Shown piece after piece: positions 39,089-48,751 of a stretch of DNA of 64,000 nt (positions within the stretch are counted from its first letter, which is position 1; every line of letters starts with the position of its first letter). Made by a program: the position numbers and the translations under genes. The notes under the pieces were generated by a model. That model was not told the origin of the DNA. It saw only the letters and a list, made by a program, of their open reading frames with translations, and did no database searches. The stretch lies in the NCBI RefSeq assembly GCF_007993065.1, contig NZ_VOPL01000001.1, positions 434,001-498,000 of the forward strand, written 5' to 3'. This DNA comes from Paracoccus aurantiacus. Lineage in GTDB: Bacteria > Pseudomonadota > Alphaproteobacteria > Rhodobacterales > Rhodobacteraceae.

Positions 39089-40693
39089 ATGAACCGTTTC
39101 CTGATGAGCACGGCGCTGGCCTGCCTTCTGGCCGTGCCTGCCGCCGCTGCGACTGTCGCCGAGGGCGACGAACTCGCCGATACGCAGGAATACAACTTCT
39201 GGCTGCTCGACGCGATCAAGACCGTCGATCCGCAGAAAAACACCGATGTCGAAGGCTCTGACGTCATCCGCAACCTTTTCGAAGGGCTGATGAACGAAGA
39301 TGCGAAAGGCGCGATGGTGCCGGGCGTGGCGAGCGACTATGCCGTGTCCGACGACGGTCTGACCTATACCTTCACGCTGCGTCCCGAAGCCAAGTGGTCG
39401 AATGGCGACCCGGTCACGGCGGGTGATTTCGTCTATGCCTGGCAGCGGCTGGCCGATCCCGCGACGGCGTCTGAATATGCCTGGTATATCGAACTGATGA
39501 ACGTGGTGAACGCGTCGGAAGTAGTTGCAGGCGACAAGCCCAAGGAAGAACTGGGCGTAAAGGCCGTTGACGATCACACGCTGGAAGTCACCCTGACCAA
39601 GCCGACCCCTTATTTCGTCAAGATGCTCGGCCATTCATCGACCTTCCCGAACAATCAGAAAGTGATCGAGGAATTCGGCGACAACTGGACCCAGCCCGGC
39701 AATATCGTCGGCAACGGCGCCTATGTGCTGACCGGGCACAATCTTGGCGTCGACATCACGATGGAAAAGAACCCCGAATACTGGGAAGCCGACAATGTCG
39801 TGCTGACCAAGCTGACCGGGATTACCGTGAACGACCAGAATGTCGGCCTGACCCGCTATCAGGCCGGAGAACTGGACCGCCTTCAGATCCCGGCCGGCCA
39901 GTATCCGCGCCTGAAAGAGGAATTCCCGGATGAGGCGGTATCGCTGCCCTATTCCTGCTCCTATGCCTATATCGTCAACCTCTCCGACAAAGGCCCGGAA
40001 TCGCTCAAGGATGTGAATGTCCGCCGGGCGCTTGCGCTCGCTCTCGATCGTGACATCATTGTCGATCAGGTGCTGCAGGGTGGACAGCGCCCGGCCTATA
40101 ACTGGACCCATTGGGCAATCGAGGGCTTCGAAATGCCCGACATCCCGATGGCCAGCATGACGCAGGCCGACCGCACTGCTGAAGCCAAGAAGCTGCTGGA
40201 AGAGGCGGGCTATACGCCCGACAACCCGCTGAACCTGACGCTGAACTATAACACCTCTGAAGATCACAAGAAGATCGCCGTGGTGGCCCAGCAGATGTGG
40301 AAGCCGCTTGGCGTGAACCTGACGCTGAACAATATGGAATGGAAGGTCCACACCGACCGCATGCAGAACCAGGACTTCGAACTGGCCCGCTATGCGTGGT
40401 GCGCGGATTACAACGAAGCCTCGACCTTCGTTGATTACTTCCGCAGCACCGGCAAGAACGAGGGCAAGTTCTCGAACGCCGAATATGACCAGCTTCTGCA
40501 GGATTCGGTGACGTCCGAAAATCCGAACGATCAGTACAAGCGCGCCGAGGAAATCCTCGCGACCGAATTGCCGCTGCTTCCGATCTATCACTATGCCAAG
40601 GTCGACATGATCAAGCCCTATGTGAAGGGCCTCCCGCGTGAGAACGTGATGAACACCTGGTATGGCAAGGACATGTACATCACCAAGCACTGA
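39089..40693 (+). CDS. oppA: Peptide ABC transporter substrate-binding protein (OppA), copy 1
   Basis: 534 residues. The signal peptide is ~1-20 (MNRFLMSTALACLLAVPAAA), then a class C (SBP_bac_5) fold: LDAIKTVDPQKNTDVEGSDVIRNLFEGLM, YTFTLRPEAKWSNGDPVTAGDFVYAWQRL and FRSTGKNEGKFSNAEYDQLL are family landmarks. It binds oligopeptides in the periplasm for OppBCDF. It is the first gene of the opp locus, preceded by GGGAG, and is closely similar end to end to the next gene. A GC-rich hairpin follows its stop. Confidence 0.95.
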   Translation: MNRFLMSTALACLLAVPAAAATVAEGDELADTQEYNFWLLDAIKTVDPQKNTDVEGSDVIRNLFEGLMNEDAKGAMVPGVASDYAVSDDGLTYTFTLRPEAKWSNGDPVTAGDFVYAWQRLADPATASEYAWYIELMNVVNASEVVAGDKPKEELGVKAVDDHTLEVTLTKPTPYFVKMLGHSSTFPNNQKVIEEFGDNWTQPGNIVGNGAYVLTGHNLGVDITMEKNPEYWEADNVVLTKLTGITVNDQNVGLTRYQAGELDRLQIPAGQYPRLKEEFPDEAVSLPYSCSYAYIVNLSDKGPESLKDVNVRRALALALDRDIIVDQVLQGGQRPAYNWTHWAIEGFEMPDIPMASMTQADRTAEAKKLLEEAGYTPDNPLNLTLNYNTSEDHKKIAVVAQQMWKPLGVNLTLNNMEWKVHTDRMQNQDFELARYAWCADYNEASTFVDYFRSTGKNEGKFSNAEYDQLLQDSVTSENPNDQYKRAEEILATELPLLPIYHYAKVDMIKPYVKGLPRENVMNTWYGKDMYITKH

Positions 40694-40714
40694 TTTCGTG
40701 CTAAGGTGATCTGA

Positions 40715-40741
40715 TCCGGGACGGGCCAGCCCCGTCCCGGA
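40715..40741 (+). other. Intercistronic hairpin between the two oppA genes
   Basis: TCCGGGACGGG-CCAGC-CCCGTCCCGGA, a perfect 11-bp stem 21 nt after the first oppA stop, without a T-tract. It could stabilise the oppA mRNA 3' end or reduce read-through, as seen for binding-protein genes in other ABC operons (inference). Confidence 0.6.
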
Positions 40742-40956
40742 CAACTGCCGGCAGGGACCGGCATGTAATTTCCCGGTCGCGCAATGCGCGCTTGCGCGGT
40801 TGCCTTGTTTCCATCATTACGGAACTTCCTCCGCATAAGCGGAAATCCACCGATAATTGCGCACAACCTTAAATTGCTTGCCCGACCGCTCCAATCCGCT
40901 AATTACCCCCAATTCGGTTCGGGCTGAACGCCCTGAACCATCAGGGAGAGAGAGAC

Positions 40957-42561
40957 ATGACCAGATTTCTGATGACGACGGCGCTCGCGCTGTCCTTTGC
41001 CGCACCCGTTGCCGCCGCGACTGTCGCCGAAGGCGATGTGCTGGACGACACGCAGGAATACCGCTTCTGGATGCTGGATGCGCTGAAAAGCGCGGACCCG
41101 CACAAGAATACCAGCAAGGACGGCTCGCAGATCGTGCGCCAGCTGTTCGAAGGGCTGATGACCGAAGACGGCAATGGCGCGATGCAGCCGGGCGTCGCCA
41201 GCGAATATACCGTGTCGGACGACAAGACCGTCTATACCTTCACGCTGCGCCCCGATGCCAAATGGTCGAACGGCGATCCGGTGACAGCAAACGATTTCGT
41301 CTATTCCTGGCGCCGTCTGGCCGATCCGGCGACCGCGTCGGAATACGCCTGGTTCATCGAACTGATGAACGTCGCCAACGCGACCGAGGTGGTGAAGGGC
41401 GAACAGCCGCCCGAGGCACTGGGCGTCAAGGCCATCGACGACCATACTTTCGAAGTCACCCTGAAATCGCCCACGCCGCATTTCGAAAAGACGCTGGCCT
41501 TCCCGTCCACCTACCCGGTCAACCAGAAGGTGGTCGAAGAATTCGGCACCGACTGGACGACTCCCGAAAATATCGTCAGCAACGGTGCTTTCGTGATGCA
41601 GGGCCACAATGTCGGCGTGGACATCACGATGGTTCCGAACCCGGAATACTGGGACCGCGATTCGGTCATCTTGGACAAGGTGACGGCCGTCACCGTGCCC
41701 GACGCAAATATCGGTCTGACCCGCTATCAGGCAGGAGAGCTTGACCGCGTGCAGCCACCTTCGGGCCAGTTCCCGCGCCTGCTGAAAGAATTCCCGGACG
41801 AAGCCGTCGCCCGGCCCTATGCCTGCACCTATGCCTATCTGCTTAACCTGACCGATACCGGCAATCCCGCCGTTCAGGACCAGAAGATCCGCCGCGCGCT
41901 GGCGCTTGCCGTGGATCGCGACGTTCTGGTGGGTCAGGTTCTGCAGGCCGGTCAGCAGCCCGCCTACGGCTGGACCAACGAGGCCATCGAAGGCTTCACC
42001 ATGCCGGAACTCGACATGGCCAAGATGACGCAGGCCGACCGTCTGGCCGAAGCCAAGGCGATCATGGAAGAGGCCGGCTATAGCGCCTCGAACCCGCTGA
42101 AGCTGGACCTGATGTACAACACATCGGAAGAGCACCGCAAAATCGCCATCGTCGTCCAGCAGATGTGGAAACAGATCGGCGTCGACCTGGTGCTGAACAA
42201 TCTGGAATGGAAGGTCTATTCCGACCGCATGAATTCCCAGCAATACGAAGTCGTGCGTTCCGGCTGGTGCGCCGATTACAACGAGGCATCGACCTTCCTC
42301 GATTACTTCCGCTCGACCGGCTACAATGTCGGCAAATACAACAGCGAGGCATTCGACGCCGTCATGGACGCGTCCAAGACCTCGGACGATCCGGCCGTCG
42401 AATATGCCGAGGCAGAGCGCATTCTGGCCGCCGATGTGCCTTATGTTCCGCTGTATCAATACACCAAGGTGGACCTGATAAAGCCTTACGTCAAAGGCCT
42501 GCCCGAACATAACGTCATGGATGCCTGGTACGCCAAGGACATTTACATCACCGAGCACTGA
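40957..42561 (+). CDS. Peptide ABC transporter substrate-binding protein (OppA), copy 2
   Basis: 534 residues, identical in length to copy 1 and colinear over the whole sequence, with most blocks conserved (YTFTLRPDAKWSNGDPVTANDFVYSWRRL, NNLEWKVYSDRM). Differences cluster in the ligand-binding middle (about 165-300). Signal peptide MTRFLMTTALALSFAAPVAA. It is a tandem duplicate that probably shifts peptide specificity. GGGAGAGAGAG precedes the ATG. It has its own 263-nt upstream region and a downstream hairpin (42597-42627). Confidence 0.95.
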   Translation: MTRFLMTTALALSFAAPVAAATVAEGDVLDDTQEYRFWMLDALKSADPHKNTSKDGSQIVRQLFEGLMTEDGNGAMQPGVASEYTVSDDKTVYTFTLRPDAKWSNGDPVTANDFVYSWRRLADPATASEYAWFIELMNVANATEVVKGEQPPEALGVKAIDDHTFEVTLKSPTPHFEKTLAFPSTYPVNQKVVEEFGTDWTTPENIVSNGAFVMQGHNVGVDITMVPNPEYWDRDSVILDKVTAVTVPDANIGLTRYQAGELDRVQPPSGQFPRLLKEFPDEAVARPYACTYAYLLNLTDTGNPAVQDQKIRRALALAVDRDVLVGQVLQAGQQPAYGWTNEAIEGFTMPELDMAKMTQADRLAEAKAIMEEAGYSASNPLKLDLMYNTSEEHRKIAIVVQQMWKQIGVDLVLNNLEWKVYSDRMNSQQYEVVRSGWCADYNEASTFLDYFRSTGYNVGKYNSEAFDAVMDASKTSDDPAVEYAEAERILAADVPYVPLYQYTKVDLIKPYVKGLPEHNVMDAWYAKDIYITEH

Positions 42562-42596
42562 TTGCAGGCTCGTATCAATAACATGACAGAATCGTC

Positions 42597-42627
42597 GGGG
42601 CAGCCTGCCTGTCCCGGCATCTGCCCC
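42597..42627 (+). other. Hairpin between oppA copy 2 and oppB
   Basis: GGGGCAG (42597-42603) pairs with CTGCCCC (42621-42627); flanking CGT/ACG can extend the stem across a small bulge. No T-tract. Position suggests control of expression ratio between binding protein and permease genes. Confidence 0.5.
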
Positions 42628-42669
42628 AACGACTTTACCGCCCTCGCGGCACCCTGACGGAACCAGAGG

Positions 42670-43593
42670 ATGTTCGGATTCATTCTTCGACGGCTCGCAG
42701 TGGCCATACCAACGCTGCTGCTGCTTATCATATTCTCATTCCTGCTGATGCATGCGGCCCCCGGTGGCCCCTTCACGCAGGAACGCGCCCTGCCCCCGCA
42801 GGTGCTTGCCAACCTCGAAGCGAAATACGGTCTTGATGATCCCTTGTGGCGTAAGATCGTGGATTACGTCTGGGGGATCGTGCGGCATTTCGATTTCGGT
42901 CCCAGCTTCGTCTATCCCGACCGCACCGTGAACCAGATCATCGCGGCGGGCTTTCCGATCACGCTGACCTACGGGCTTTTGTCCTTCATCCTTGCGGTGG
43001 TCGTGGGCGTAACGCTTGGCGCTGCGGCGGCGATCCGTCAGAACACATGGCTGGATTATCTGGCGGTCGGCGTGTCGATTGGCGCGCAGGTGCTGCCGAA
43101 CTTCGTCATGGCACCGATCCTTGTGCTGGTCTTCACGCTGATCCTCGGCTGGCTGCCCGGCGGCGGGTGGAGCTTTCAGAACCCCGACTACTGGATCATG
43201 CCGGTGATCGCGCTTGGCACGTCCTACATGGCGTCCATCGCCCGGATCACCCGGTCGTCCATGCTAGAGGTGCTGAGTTCGAACCATATCCGCACCGCAA
43301 AGGCGAAAGGCCTGCCCGCGCGCAAGATCATCATGCGCCACGCGCTGAAACCCGCGCTTCTGCCGGTGATTTCCTATCTGGGCCCGGCATTCGTGTCGAT
43401 GATTACCGGATCGGTCGTGATCGACATGTATTTCTCGACCGGCGGGATCGGCAAAAGCTTCGTCGATTCAGCGCTGAACCGCGATTACGCGGTGATGATG
43501 GGGGTCACGATCCTTGTCGGGGCGCTGACCATCCTTTTCAGTCTGGTGGTTGACATCCTGTATGCATGGATCGACCCGAAGATCAGGTATTAA
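42670..43593 (+). CDS. oppB: Oligopeptide ABC transporter permease OppB
   Basis: 307 residues with six membrane helices. The N-terminus MFGFILRRLAVAIPTLLLLIIFSF and the EAA-loop region (RITRSSMLEVLSSNHIRTAKAKGLPARKIIMRHALKPALLPV) that contacts the ATPases are standard for DppB/OppB. The ATG follows AGAGG closely. It is the first permease gene of the opp operon; oppC starts 4 nt after its stop. Confidence 0.95.
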   Translation: MFGFILRRLAVAIPTLLLLIIFSFLLMHAAPGGPFTQERALPPQVLANLEAKYGLDDPLWRKIVDYVWGIVRHFDFGPSFVYPDRTVNQIIAAGFPITLTYGLLSFILAVVVGVTLGAAAAIRQNTWLDYLAVGVSIGAQVLPNFVMAPILVLVFTLILGWLPGGGWSFQNPDYWIMPVIALGTSYMASIARITRSSMLEVLSSNHIRTAKAKGLPARKIIMRHALKPALLPVISYLGPAFVSMITGSVVIDMYFSTGGIGKSFVDSALNRDYAVMMGVTILVGALTILFSLVVDILYAWIDPKIRY

Positions 43594-43597
43594 TTCC

Positions 43598-44527
43598 ATG
43601 ACCATGATAGAACACAATAAAATCGAAGGCATGGCCGCGCGCATGGCGGCCGAGGAGGTCAAGGGCCGCAGCCCATGGGCCGATGCCCGCAAGCGCTTCT
43701 TCAAGAACAAGGCCGCGATGGTGGCGCTGTTCGTCCTGCTGCTGGTCATCGCCTTCGCGGCTTTCGGCAACCTGTTCGCGACATGGACATACGATTCCAT
43801 CGACTTCAGCGTGATGGGATCGGCGGCGACGCAGGGCGCGCCATCCATCGCAAACGGCCATTACTTCGGCACCGACGATCTGGGCCGCGACCTGTTCGCC
43901 CGCACCATTCAGGGCACCCGCATCTCGCTGATGGTGGGCATTGTCGGCGCTAGCGTCGCGGTGATCGTGGGCACGCTTTATGGCGCAACCTCGGGCTATA
44001 TCGGCGGGCGCACCGACGCGATCATGATGCGGACCGTCGATATCCTGCTGTCGATCCCCTATATGTTCGTCCTCATCCTGCTGCTGGTGATCTTCGGGCG
44101 CTCGCTGTCGATGCTGTTTCTGGGCATCGGGCTGATCTCATGGCTGGAAATGTCGCGCATCGTGCGCGGCCAGACGCTGACCCTGAAGAACCGCGAATTC
44201 ATCGAGGCCGCGCGCGCCACCGGCGTTCCCACCTGGAAAATCATCATCCGCCATATCGTCCCGAACCTGCTGGGCGTGGTCGCGGTCTATGCGACGCTGC
44301 TGGTGCCGCTGATGATCCTTACGGAAAGCTTCATCAGCTTTCTGGGCCTTGGCGTGCAGGAACCGCTGACAAGCTGGGGCGCGCTGATCTCCGAAGGCTC
44401 GGGCACCATGCGCTACGGCACCATCTGGCAGCTGGCCTTCCCGCTGGGCTTCTTCGTGGTGACGCTGTTCGCCTTCTTCTTCATCGGCGACGGCCTTCGC
44501 GACGCCCTTGACCCAAGGGACCGCTGA
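43598..44527 (+). CDS. oppC: Oligopeptide ABC transporter permease OppC
   Basis: 309 residues. A cytoplasmic N-terminal segment of ~35 residues, then six helices with the OppC_N region (PWADARKRFFKNKAAMVALFVLLLVI), the conserved GTDDLGRDLFARTIQGTRISLMVG and the EAA loop (LTLKNREFIEAARATGVPTWKIIIRHIVPN). ATG 43598 (MTMIEH) is used; a longer frame runs back into oppB. The end FIGDGLRDALDPRDR is the usual OppC C-terminus. Confidence 0.95.
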   Translation: MTMIEHNKIEGMAARMAAEEVKGRSPWADARKRFFKNKAAMVALFVLLLVIAFAAFGNLFATWTYDSIDFSVMGSAATQGAPSIANGHYFGTDDLGRDLFARTIQGTRISLMVGIVGASVAVIVGTLYGATSGYIGGRTDAIMMRTVDILLSIPYMFVLILLLVIFGRSLSMLFLGIGLISWLEMSRIVRGQTLTLKNREFIEAARATGVPTWKIIIRHIVPNLLGVVAVYATLLVPLMILTESFISFLGLGVQEPLTSWGALISEGSGTMRYGTIWQLAFPLGFFVVTLFAFFFIGDGLRDALDPRDR

Positions 44528-44528
44528 C

Positions 44529-45653
44529 ATGGCACTTCTTGACGTCAAAGACCTGAACGTGACCTTTTCGACCAATGATGGCGAGGTTCACGCCGTCAAC
44601 GGCATCAACCTGTCGCTGGAACGTGGCGAGACCTTGGGGATCGTGGGCGAATCCGGTTCCGGCAAATCGCAGCTATCTTTTGCGATCATGGGGCTACTGG
44701 CCAAGAACGGGCGCGCCACCGGCAGTGTCACCTTCGACGGGCAGGAAATTCTGAACGCGAAACCCAAGGTGCTGAACCAGATCCGGGCTGAAAATATCGC
44801 CATGATCTTTCAGGACCCGATGACCTCGCTGAACCCCTATATGCGGGTATCCGACCAGATGGCCGAGGTGCTGACCCTGCATCACGGGCTGTCAAAATCG
44901 GCGGCGGTTGCCGAATCCGTGCGCATGCTGGATGCCGTGCGCATCCCGGACGCCAAGGGCCGCGCGCGGCTGTATCCGCACGAATTTTCCGGCGGGATGC
45001 GGCAGCGGGTGATGATTGCCATGGCGCTTCTGTGCAAGCCCGACGTGCTGATCGCGGACGAACCGACGACCGCGCTTGATGTGACGGTGCAGGCGCAGAT
45101 CATGAAGCTGCTGGACGATCTGCAATCCGAATTCGGCATGGCGATGATCCTGATCACCCATGATCTGGGCGTGGTCGCAGGTTCGTGCGAACGCGTCATG
45201 GTCATGTATGGCGGCCGCGTCATGGAACGCGCGCCGACCGATCCGCTGTTTGCCGATCCAACCCACCCCTATACTCAAGGCCTGCTGGCGGCGATCCCGC
45301 GCGTCGATCAGAAGGGCGACAAGCTGTCAGCCATTCCCGGCAGCCCGCCCAATATGTCGCGCCCGCCCGCAGGCTGCCCCTTCGCCCCGCGCTGCGATTA
45401 CGTCATGGACATCTGCGTTACCGCCCCGCCGCCGCTGGAAGGTTTCGCGCCGGGCCGCGACCGCGCCTGCTATGCGGCGATCGACGTTGTCCGCGCCGGT
45501 CCGACCCATCACGAGGATCTGCCGATGGAAGCCGCCGCGGACGAGATGGACGAACAGGATATCGGCGAAACCGATCCTCAAATCAGCGAAGGGCTGGTCG
45601 TTGGCCCCGCCAGTGCAGGCACCCCGCAGGAGCTTCCCGATGACAAACGCTAA
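44529..45653 (+). CDS. oppD: Oligopeptide ABC transporter ATP-binding protein OppD
   Basis: 374 residues. Walker A is GESGSGKS, signature FSGGMRQRV, Walker B LIADEPTTALD, H-loop ITHDLGVV. The oligopeptide-specific C-terminal block PPAGCPFAPRCDYVMDIC has the family cysteines. A ~55-residue acidic tail follows. It starts 1 nt after the oppC stop. It pairs with OppF to drive peptide import. Confidence 0.95.
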   Translation: MALLDVKDLNVTFSTNDGEVHAVNGINLSLERGETLGIVGESGSGKSQLSFAIMGLLAKNGRATGSVTFDGQEILNAKPKVLNQIRAENIAMIFQDPMTSLNPYMRVSDQMAEVLTLHHGLSKSAAVAESVRMLDAVRIPDAKGRARLYPHEFSGGMRQRVMIAMALLCKPDVLIADEPTTALDVTVQAQIMKLLDDLQSEFGMAMILITHDLGVVAGSCERVMVMYGGRVMERAPTDPLFADPTHPYTQGLLAAIPRVDQKGDKLSAIPGSPPNMSRPPAGCPFAPRCDYVMDICVTAPPPLEGFAPGRDRACYAAIDVVRAGPTHHEDLPMEAAADEMDEQDIGETDPQISEGLVVGPASAGTPQELPDDKR

Positions 45654-46689
45654 GCCGCTTCTCGATGTGCGCGACCTGCGCGTCACCTTCAATATCCGCC
45701 GCGAAGGCGACATGCCGTGGACACCCCCGCGCATGCTGCAAGCGGTGGGCGGTGTCGATTTCACCCTGCAACCCGGCGAAACGCTGGGGATTGTGGGCGA
45801 ATCCGGTTCAGGCAAATCCACCCTTGCCCGCGCGCTGATCGGGCTTGCCCCCGCCACCGGCACCGCCAACTGGCAGGACGGCACCAACCTGATCGGCCTG
45901 TCGCCCCGCCGGATGATGAAATACCGCAACGACATCCAGATGGTGTTTCAGGACCCGCTGGCATCGCTGAACCCGCGCATGACCGTGGGCCAGATCATAG
46001 CCGAGCCGCTGGTGACGCATCACCCCGGCCTGAAACGCGACGAAGTGAAAACCCGCGTCAAGCAGATGATGGAACGCGTGGGCCTGCTGCCCAACCAGAT
46101 CAACCGCTATCCGCACGAATTTTCCGGCGGCCAGTGCCAGCGCATCGGCATCGCCCGCGCGCTGATCGTGGAACCGAAGCTGGTGATCTGCGACGAACCC
46201 GTCTCGGCGCTGGATGTGTCCATTCAGGCGCAGGTCATCAACCTGCTGGCCGATCTGCAACGCGATCTTGGCCTCGCGCTGATCTTCATCGCGCATGACC
46301 TTTCCGTGGTGAAGCATATCAGCGACCGCGTGCTGGTCATGTATCTGGGTAAGGTCATGGAACTGGCGCAGGCGGAATCGCTCTATGCCGACCCCCAGCA
46401 CCCCTATACGCAGGCGCTTCTGTCGGCTGTCCCGGTGCCGGACCCGGAACTGGAACGCGCGAAAACCATCATCCCGCTGGCCGGCGAACTTCCGTCACCC
46501 ATGGCCCCGCCCTCGGGCTGCGTGTTCCGCACCCGCTGCCCGCGCGCCCAATCCGCCTGCGCGGCCACGGTGCCGGAACTGCTGGGCACACCCGCCCACC
46601 TGACCGCCTGCCATTTCCCCGGTCCGCTGACGCCCGAAGAAATCGCGCGCGCGACCAGCCTTGAAACCCGGGTCGCGGAACCCGCCTGA
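45640..46689 (+). CDS. oppF: Oligopeptide ABC transporter ATP-binding protein OppF
   Basis: 349 residues. Walker A GESGSGKST, signature FSGGQCQRIGIA, Walker B VICDEPVSALD, H-loop IAHDLSVVKH; C-terminal GCVFRTRCPRAQSAC block. The ATG at 45640 overlaps oppD by 14 nt and has AGGAG 8 nt upstream; a longer open frame to the left is an out-of-frame translation of oppD. Its TGA overlaps the ATG of the exporter gene that follows (TGATG). Confidence 0.95.
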   Translation: MTNAKPLLDVRDLRVTFNIRREGDMPWTPPRMLQAVGGVDFTLQPGETLGIVGESGSGKSTLARALIGLAPATGTANWQDGTNLIGLSPRRMMKYRNDIQMVFQDPLASLNPRMTVGQIIAEPLVTHHPGLKRDEVKTRVKQMMERVGLLPNQINRYPHEFSGGQCQRIGIARALIVEPKLVICDEPVSALDVSIQAQVINLLADLQRDLGLALIFIAHDLSVVKHISDRVLVMYLGKVMELAQAESLYADPQHPYTQALLSAVPVPDPELERAKTIIPLAGELPSPMAPPSGCVFRTRCPRAQSACAATVPELLGTPAHLTACHFPGPLTPEEIARATSLETRVAEPA

Positions 46690-48542
46690 TGCCCATGCCC
46701 CTGAAGGAGCCGCCGCGCAGCTTCCGCGCGCGTTGGGCGGCGATGAAGAACATCCCGCCCTTCCTTCGCCTCGTCTGGAAGGCCGCTCCGGCCCTGACCT
46801 TGGCCAGCATGATCCTGCGCCTGATCCGCGCGGTCATCCCGGTCACCTCCCTGTGGATCGGCAAGCTGATCATCGACGAGGTGATCCGCCTTGTCGCCCT
46901 CGACGGCCCCGAAAACCTGACCGCATGGTTCACCGGGGGTCAGGCGAACCACCTGATGATCCTTGTCGCAGCCGAATTCGGCCTCGCGATCCTGTCCGAC
47001 GGCCTCGCCCGCCTCGTCTCGCTGATCGACGCGCTTCTGGCCGAACGCCTGACCATCTCGCTGACGATGGACCTGATGGAACACGCCGCCGAACTCGATC
47101 TGGAGGATTTCGAGGACGCGGTATTTCAGGACAAGCTCGACCGCGCGCGCCGTCAGGCTGCGGGCCGCATGTCGCTGATGGGCCTTATTTTCCAGCAATT
47201 GCAGGACATGCTGACCGTTCTGACCTTCGCGGGCGGCCTGATCGCCTATAATCCGTGGCTGGTCGTCCTGCTGCTTCTGACCCTCATCCCCGCCTTTCTG
47301 GGCGAGGCGCATTTCAACGCGAAGAACTACAATCTCGACCACGGCCGCACCCCCGAACGCCGAGAGCTTGACTATATCCGCCAGGTCGCTGCCCAGCCTG
47401 ACACCGCGAAAGAAGTCAAGATCTTCAACCTCCACGCCTTCCTGGCCGAGCGTTACCGCACCCTGTCCGAGAAGTTCTACCGCGAACGCCGCCAGATCGC
47501 CCGCTCGCGCGCCTTCTGGGGCGTGATCTTCACCGCCATCGGCACGCTTGGCTATTACACCGCCTATCTCTGGATCGTCGGCGCGACGCTGGCGGGCGCG
47601 CTGTCCATCGGCGATCTGACCTTCCTCGCCGGCTCTTTCCAGCGGCTGCGATCGCTGCTGAACGGGCTGCTCACCTCATTCTCGACCACCGCCGCACAGG
47701 CACTTTACCTCGAAGACCTGTTTGAATTCTTTCAGGTCGAACCCGAAATCACCTCGGACCCCGGCGCCATCCTCGTCCCCGCCACCATCCGCGACGGCTT
47801 CCGCTTCGAAGATGTCGGCTTCCGCTATCCCGGCGCGACAAAATGGGCCGTCCGCAACCTGACCTTCACGCTGCACGCGGGCGAAACCCTCGCCCTTGTC
47901 GGCGAAAACGGCGCCGGCAAGACAACGCTGGTGAAACTCCTCGCCCGCCTCTACGACCCGGACGAAGGCCGCATCATGCTCGACGGCCGCGACCTGCGCG
48001 ATTACGACCTCGACAGCCTGCGCGCCGCCATCGGCGTGATCTTTCAGGATTTCGTCCGCTACAGCTGGACCGCCGCCGACAATATCGCCGTCGGCCGGAT
48101 CGAGGCCCGCGCCGACCGCCCCCGCATCGAGGCCGCAGCCCAAAGCGCCATGGCCGATCAGGTCATCGCCAAACTGCCTGCAGGTTATGACCAGATGATC
48201 GGCAAGCGCTTCGCGGGCGGGGTCGAACTGTCGGGGGGCGAATGGCAAAAACTCGCCATCGCCCGCGCCTATATGCGCGACGCCCAGGTCCTGATCCTCG
48301 ACGAGCCCACCGCGGCATTGGACGCCCGCGCCGAATTCGAGGTGTTCGAGCGTTTCAAACACCTCTCCACCGGCAAAACCGCCATCCTGATCTCCCACCG
48401 CTTCAGCTCGGTGAGGATGGCCGACCGCATCCTGGTCCTTGAGAACGGGCGGGTTGAGGCCGAAGGCACCCATCAGGAACTGATGGAGTCCGAGGGCCGT
48501 TATCGAGAGCTGTTTGAATTGCAGGCGGCGGGGTATCGGTAA
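46689..48542 (+). CDS. ABC exporter: fused permease and ATP-binding protein
   Basis: 617 residues, half-transporter layout. Six membrane helices lie in residues ~30-320, then a nucleotide-binding domain from ~365 with FRYPGATKWAVRNLTFTL, Walker A GENGAGKTT, Q-loop IFQDFVRY, signature LSGGEWQKLAIA, Walker B VLILDEPTAALD and H-loop ISHRFSSV. It probably works as a homodimer exporting a lipid, peptide or drug; substrate unknown. Start and oppF stop share one base, so expression is coupled to the peptide importer. A degraded copy of its last ~60 codons lies 1.56 kb downstream. Confidence 0.9.
   Translation: MPMPLKEPPRSFRARWAAMKNIPPFLRLVWKAAPALTLASMILRLIRAVIPVTSLWIGKLIIDEVIRLVALDGPENLTAWFTGGQANHLMILVAAEFGLAILSDGLARLVSLIDALLAERLTISLTMDLMEHAAELDLEDFEDAVFQDKLDRARRQAAGRMSLMGLIFQQLQDMLTVLTFAGGLIAYNPWLVVLLLLTLIPAFLGEAHFNAKNYNLDHGRTPERRELDYIRQVAAQPDTAKEVKIFNLHAFLAERYRTLSEKFYRERRQIARSRAFWGVIFTAIGTLGYYTAYLWIVGATLAGALSIGDLTFLAGSFQRLRSLLNGLLTSFSTTAAQALYLEDLFEFFQVEPEITSDPGAILVPATIRDGFRFEDVGFRYPGATKWAVRNLTFTLHAGETLALVGENGAGKTTLVKLLARLYDPDEGRIMLDGRDLRDYDLDSLRAAIGVIFQDFVRYSWTAADNIAVGRIEARADRPRIEAAAQSAMADQVIAKLPAGYDQMIGKRFAGGVELSGGEWQKLAIARAYMRDAQVLILDEPTAALDARAEFEVFERFKHLSTGKTAILISHRFSSVRMADRILVLENGRVEAEGTHQELMESEGRYRELFELQAAGYR
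48516..48540 (+). repeat. Direct repeat, left copy (3' end of ABC exporter gene)
   Basis: A 25-bp perfect repeat shared with 50076-50100 (includes gcaggcggcggggtatcggt), exactly 1560 bp apart. It forms the last codons of the ABC exporter gene. The two copies bracket the Hint-domain gene. Confidence 0.85.
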
Positions 48543-48751
48543 GCGCGCATACCCCGACAATTTATGCAACATTAGCTGCTTCGACATACCGTCAACTAAA
48601 ATGCGCATCGTTGCAGAATTACTGCACTAGACAGTTCATATCAGGCCAGCGTAGATGCCCTTCAGGGCACTCTTGTCCGGGTTATCAACCACCACCCATC
48701 CGATGAGATCATGTCTCACGTGCAAGCAAGCCTCAGCTGGGAAGATAAACA

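Noticed and set aside
40903..42558. 551-codon frame on the minus strand
   Set aside because: Antisense to the second oppA gene; open only because of GC-rich codon bias, with no recognisable domain.
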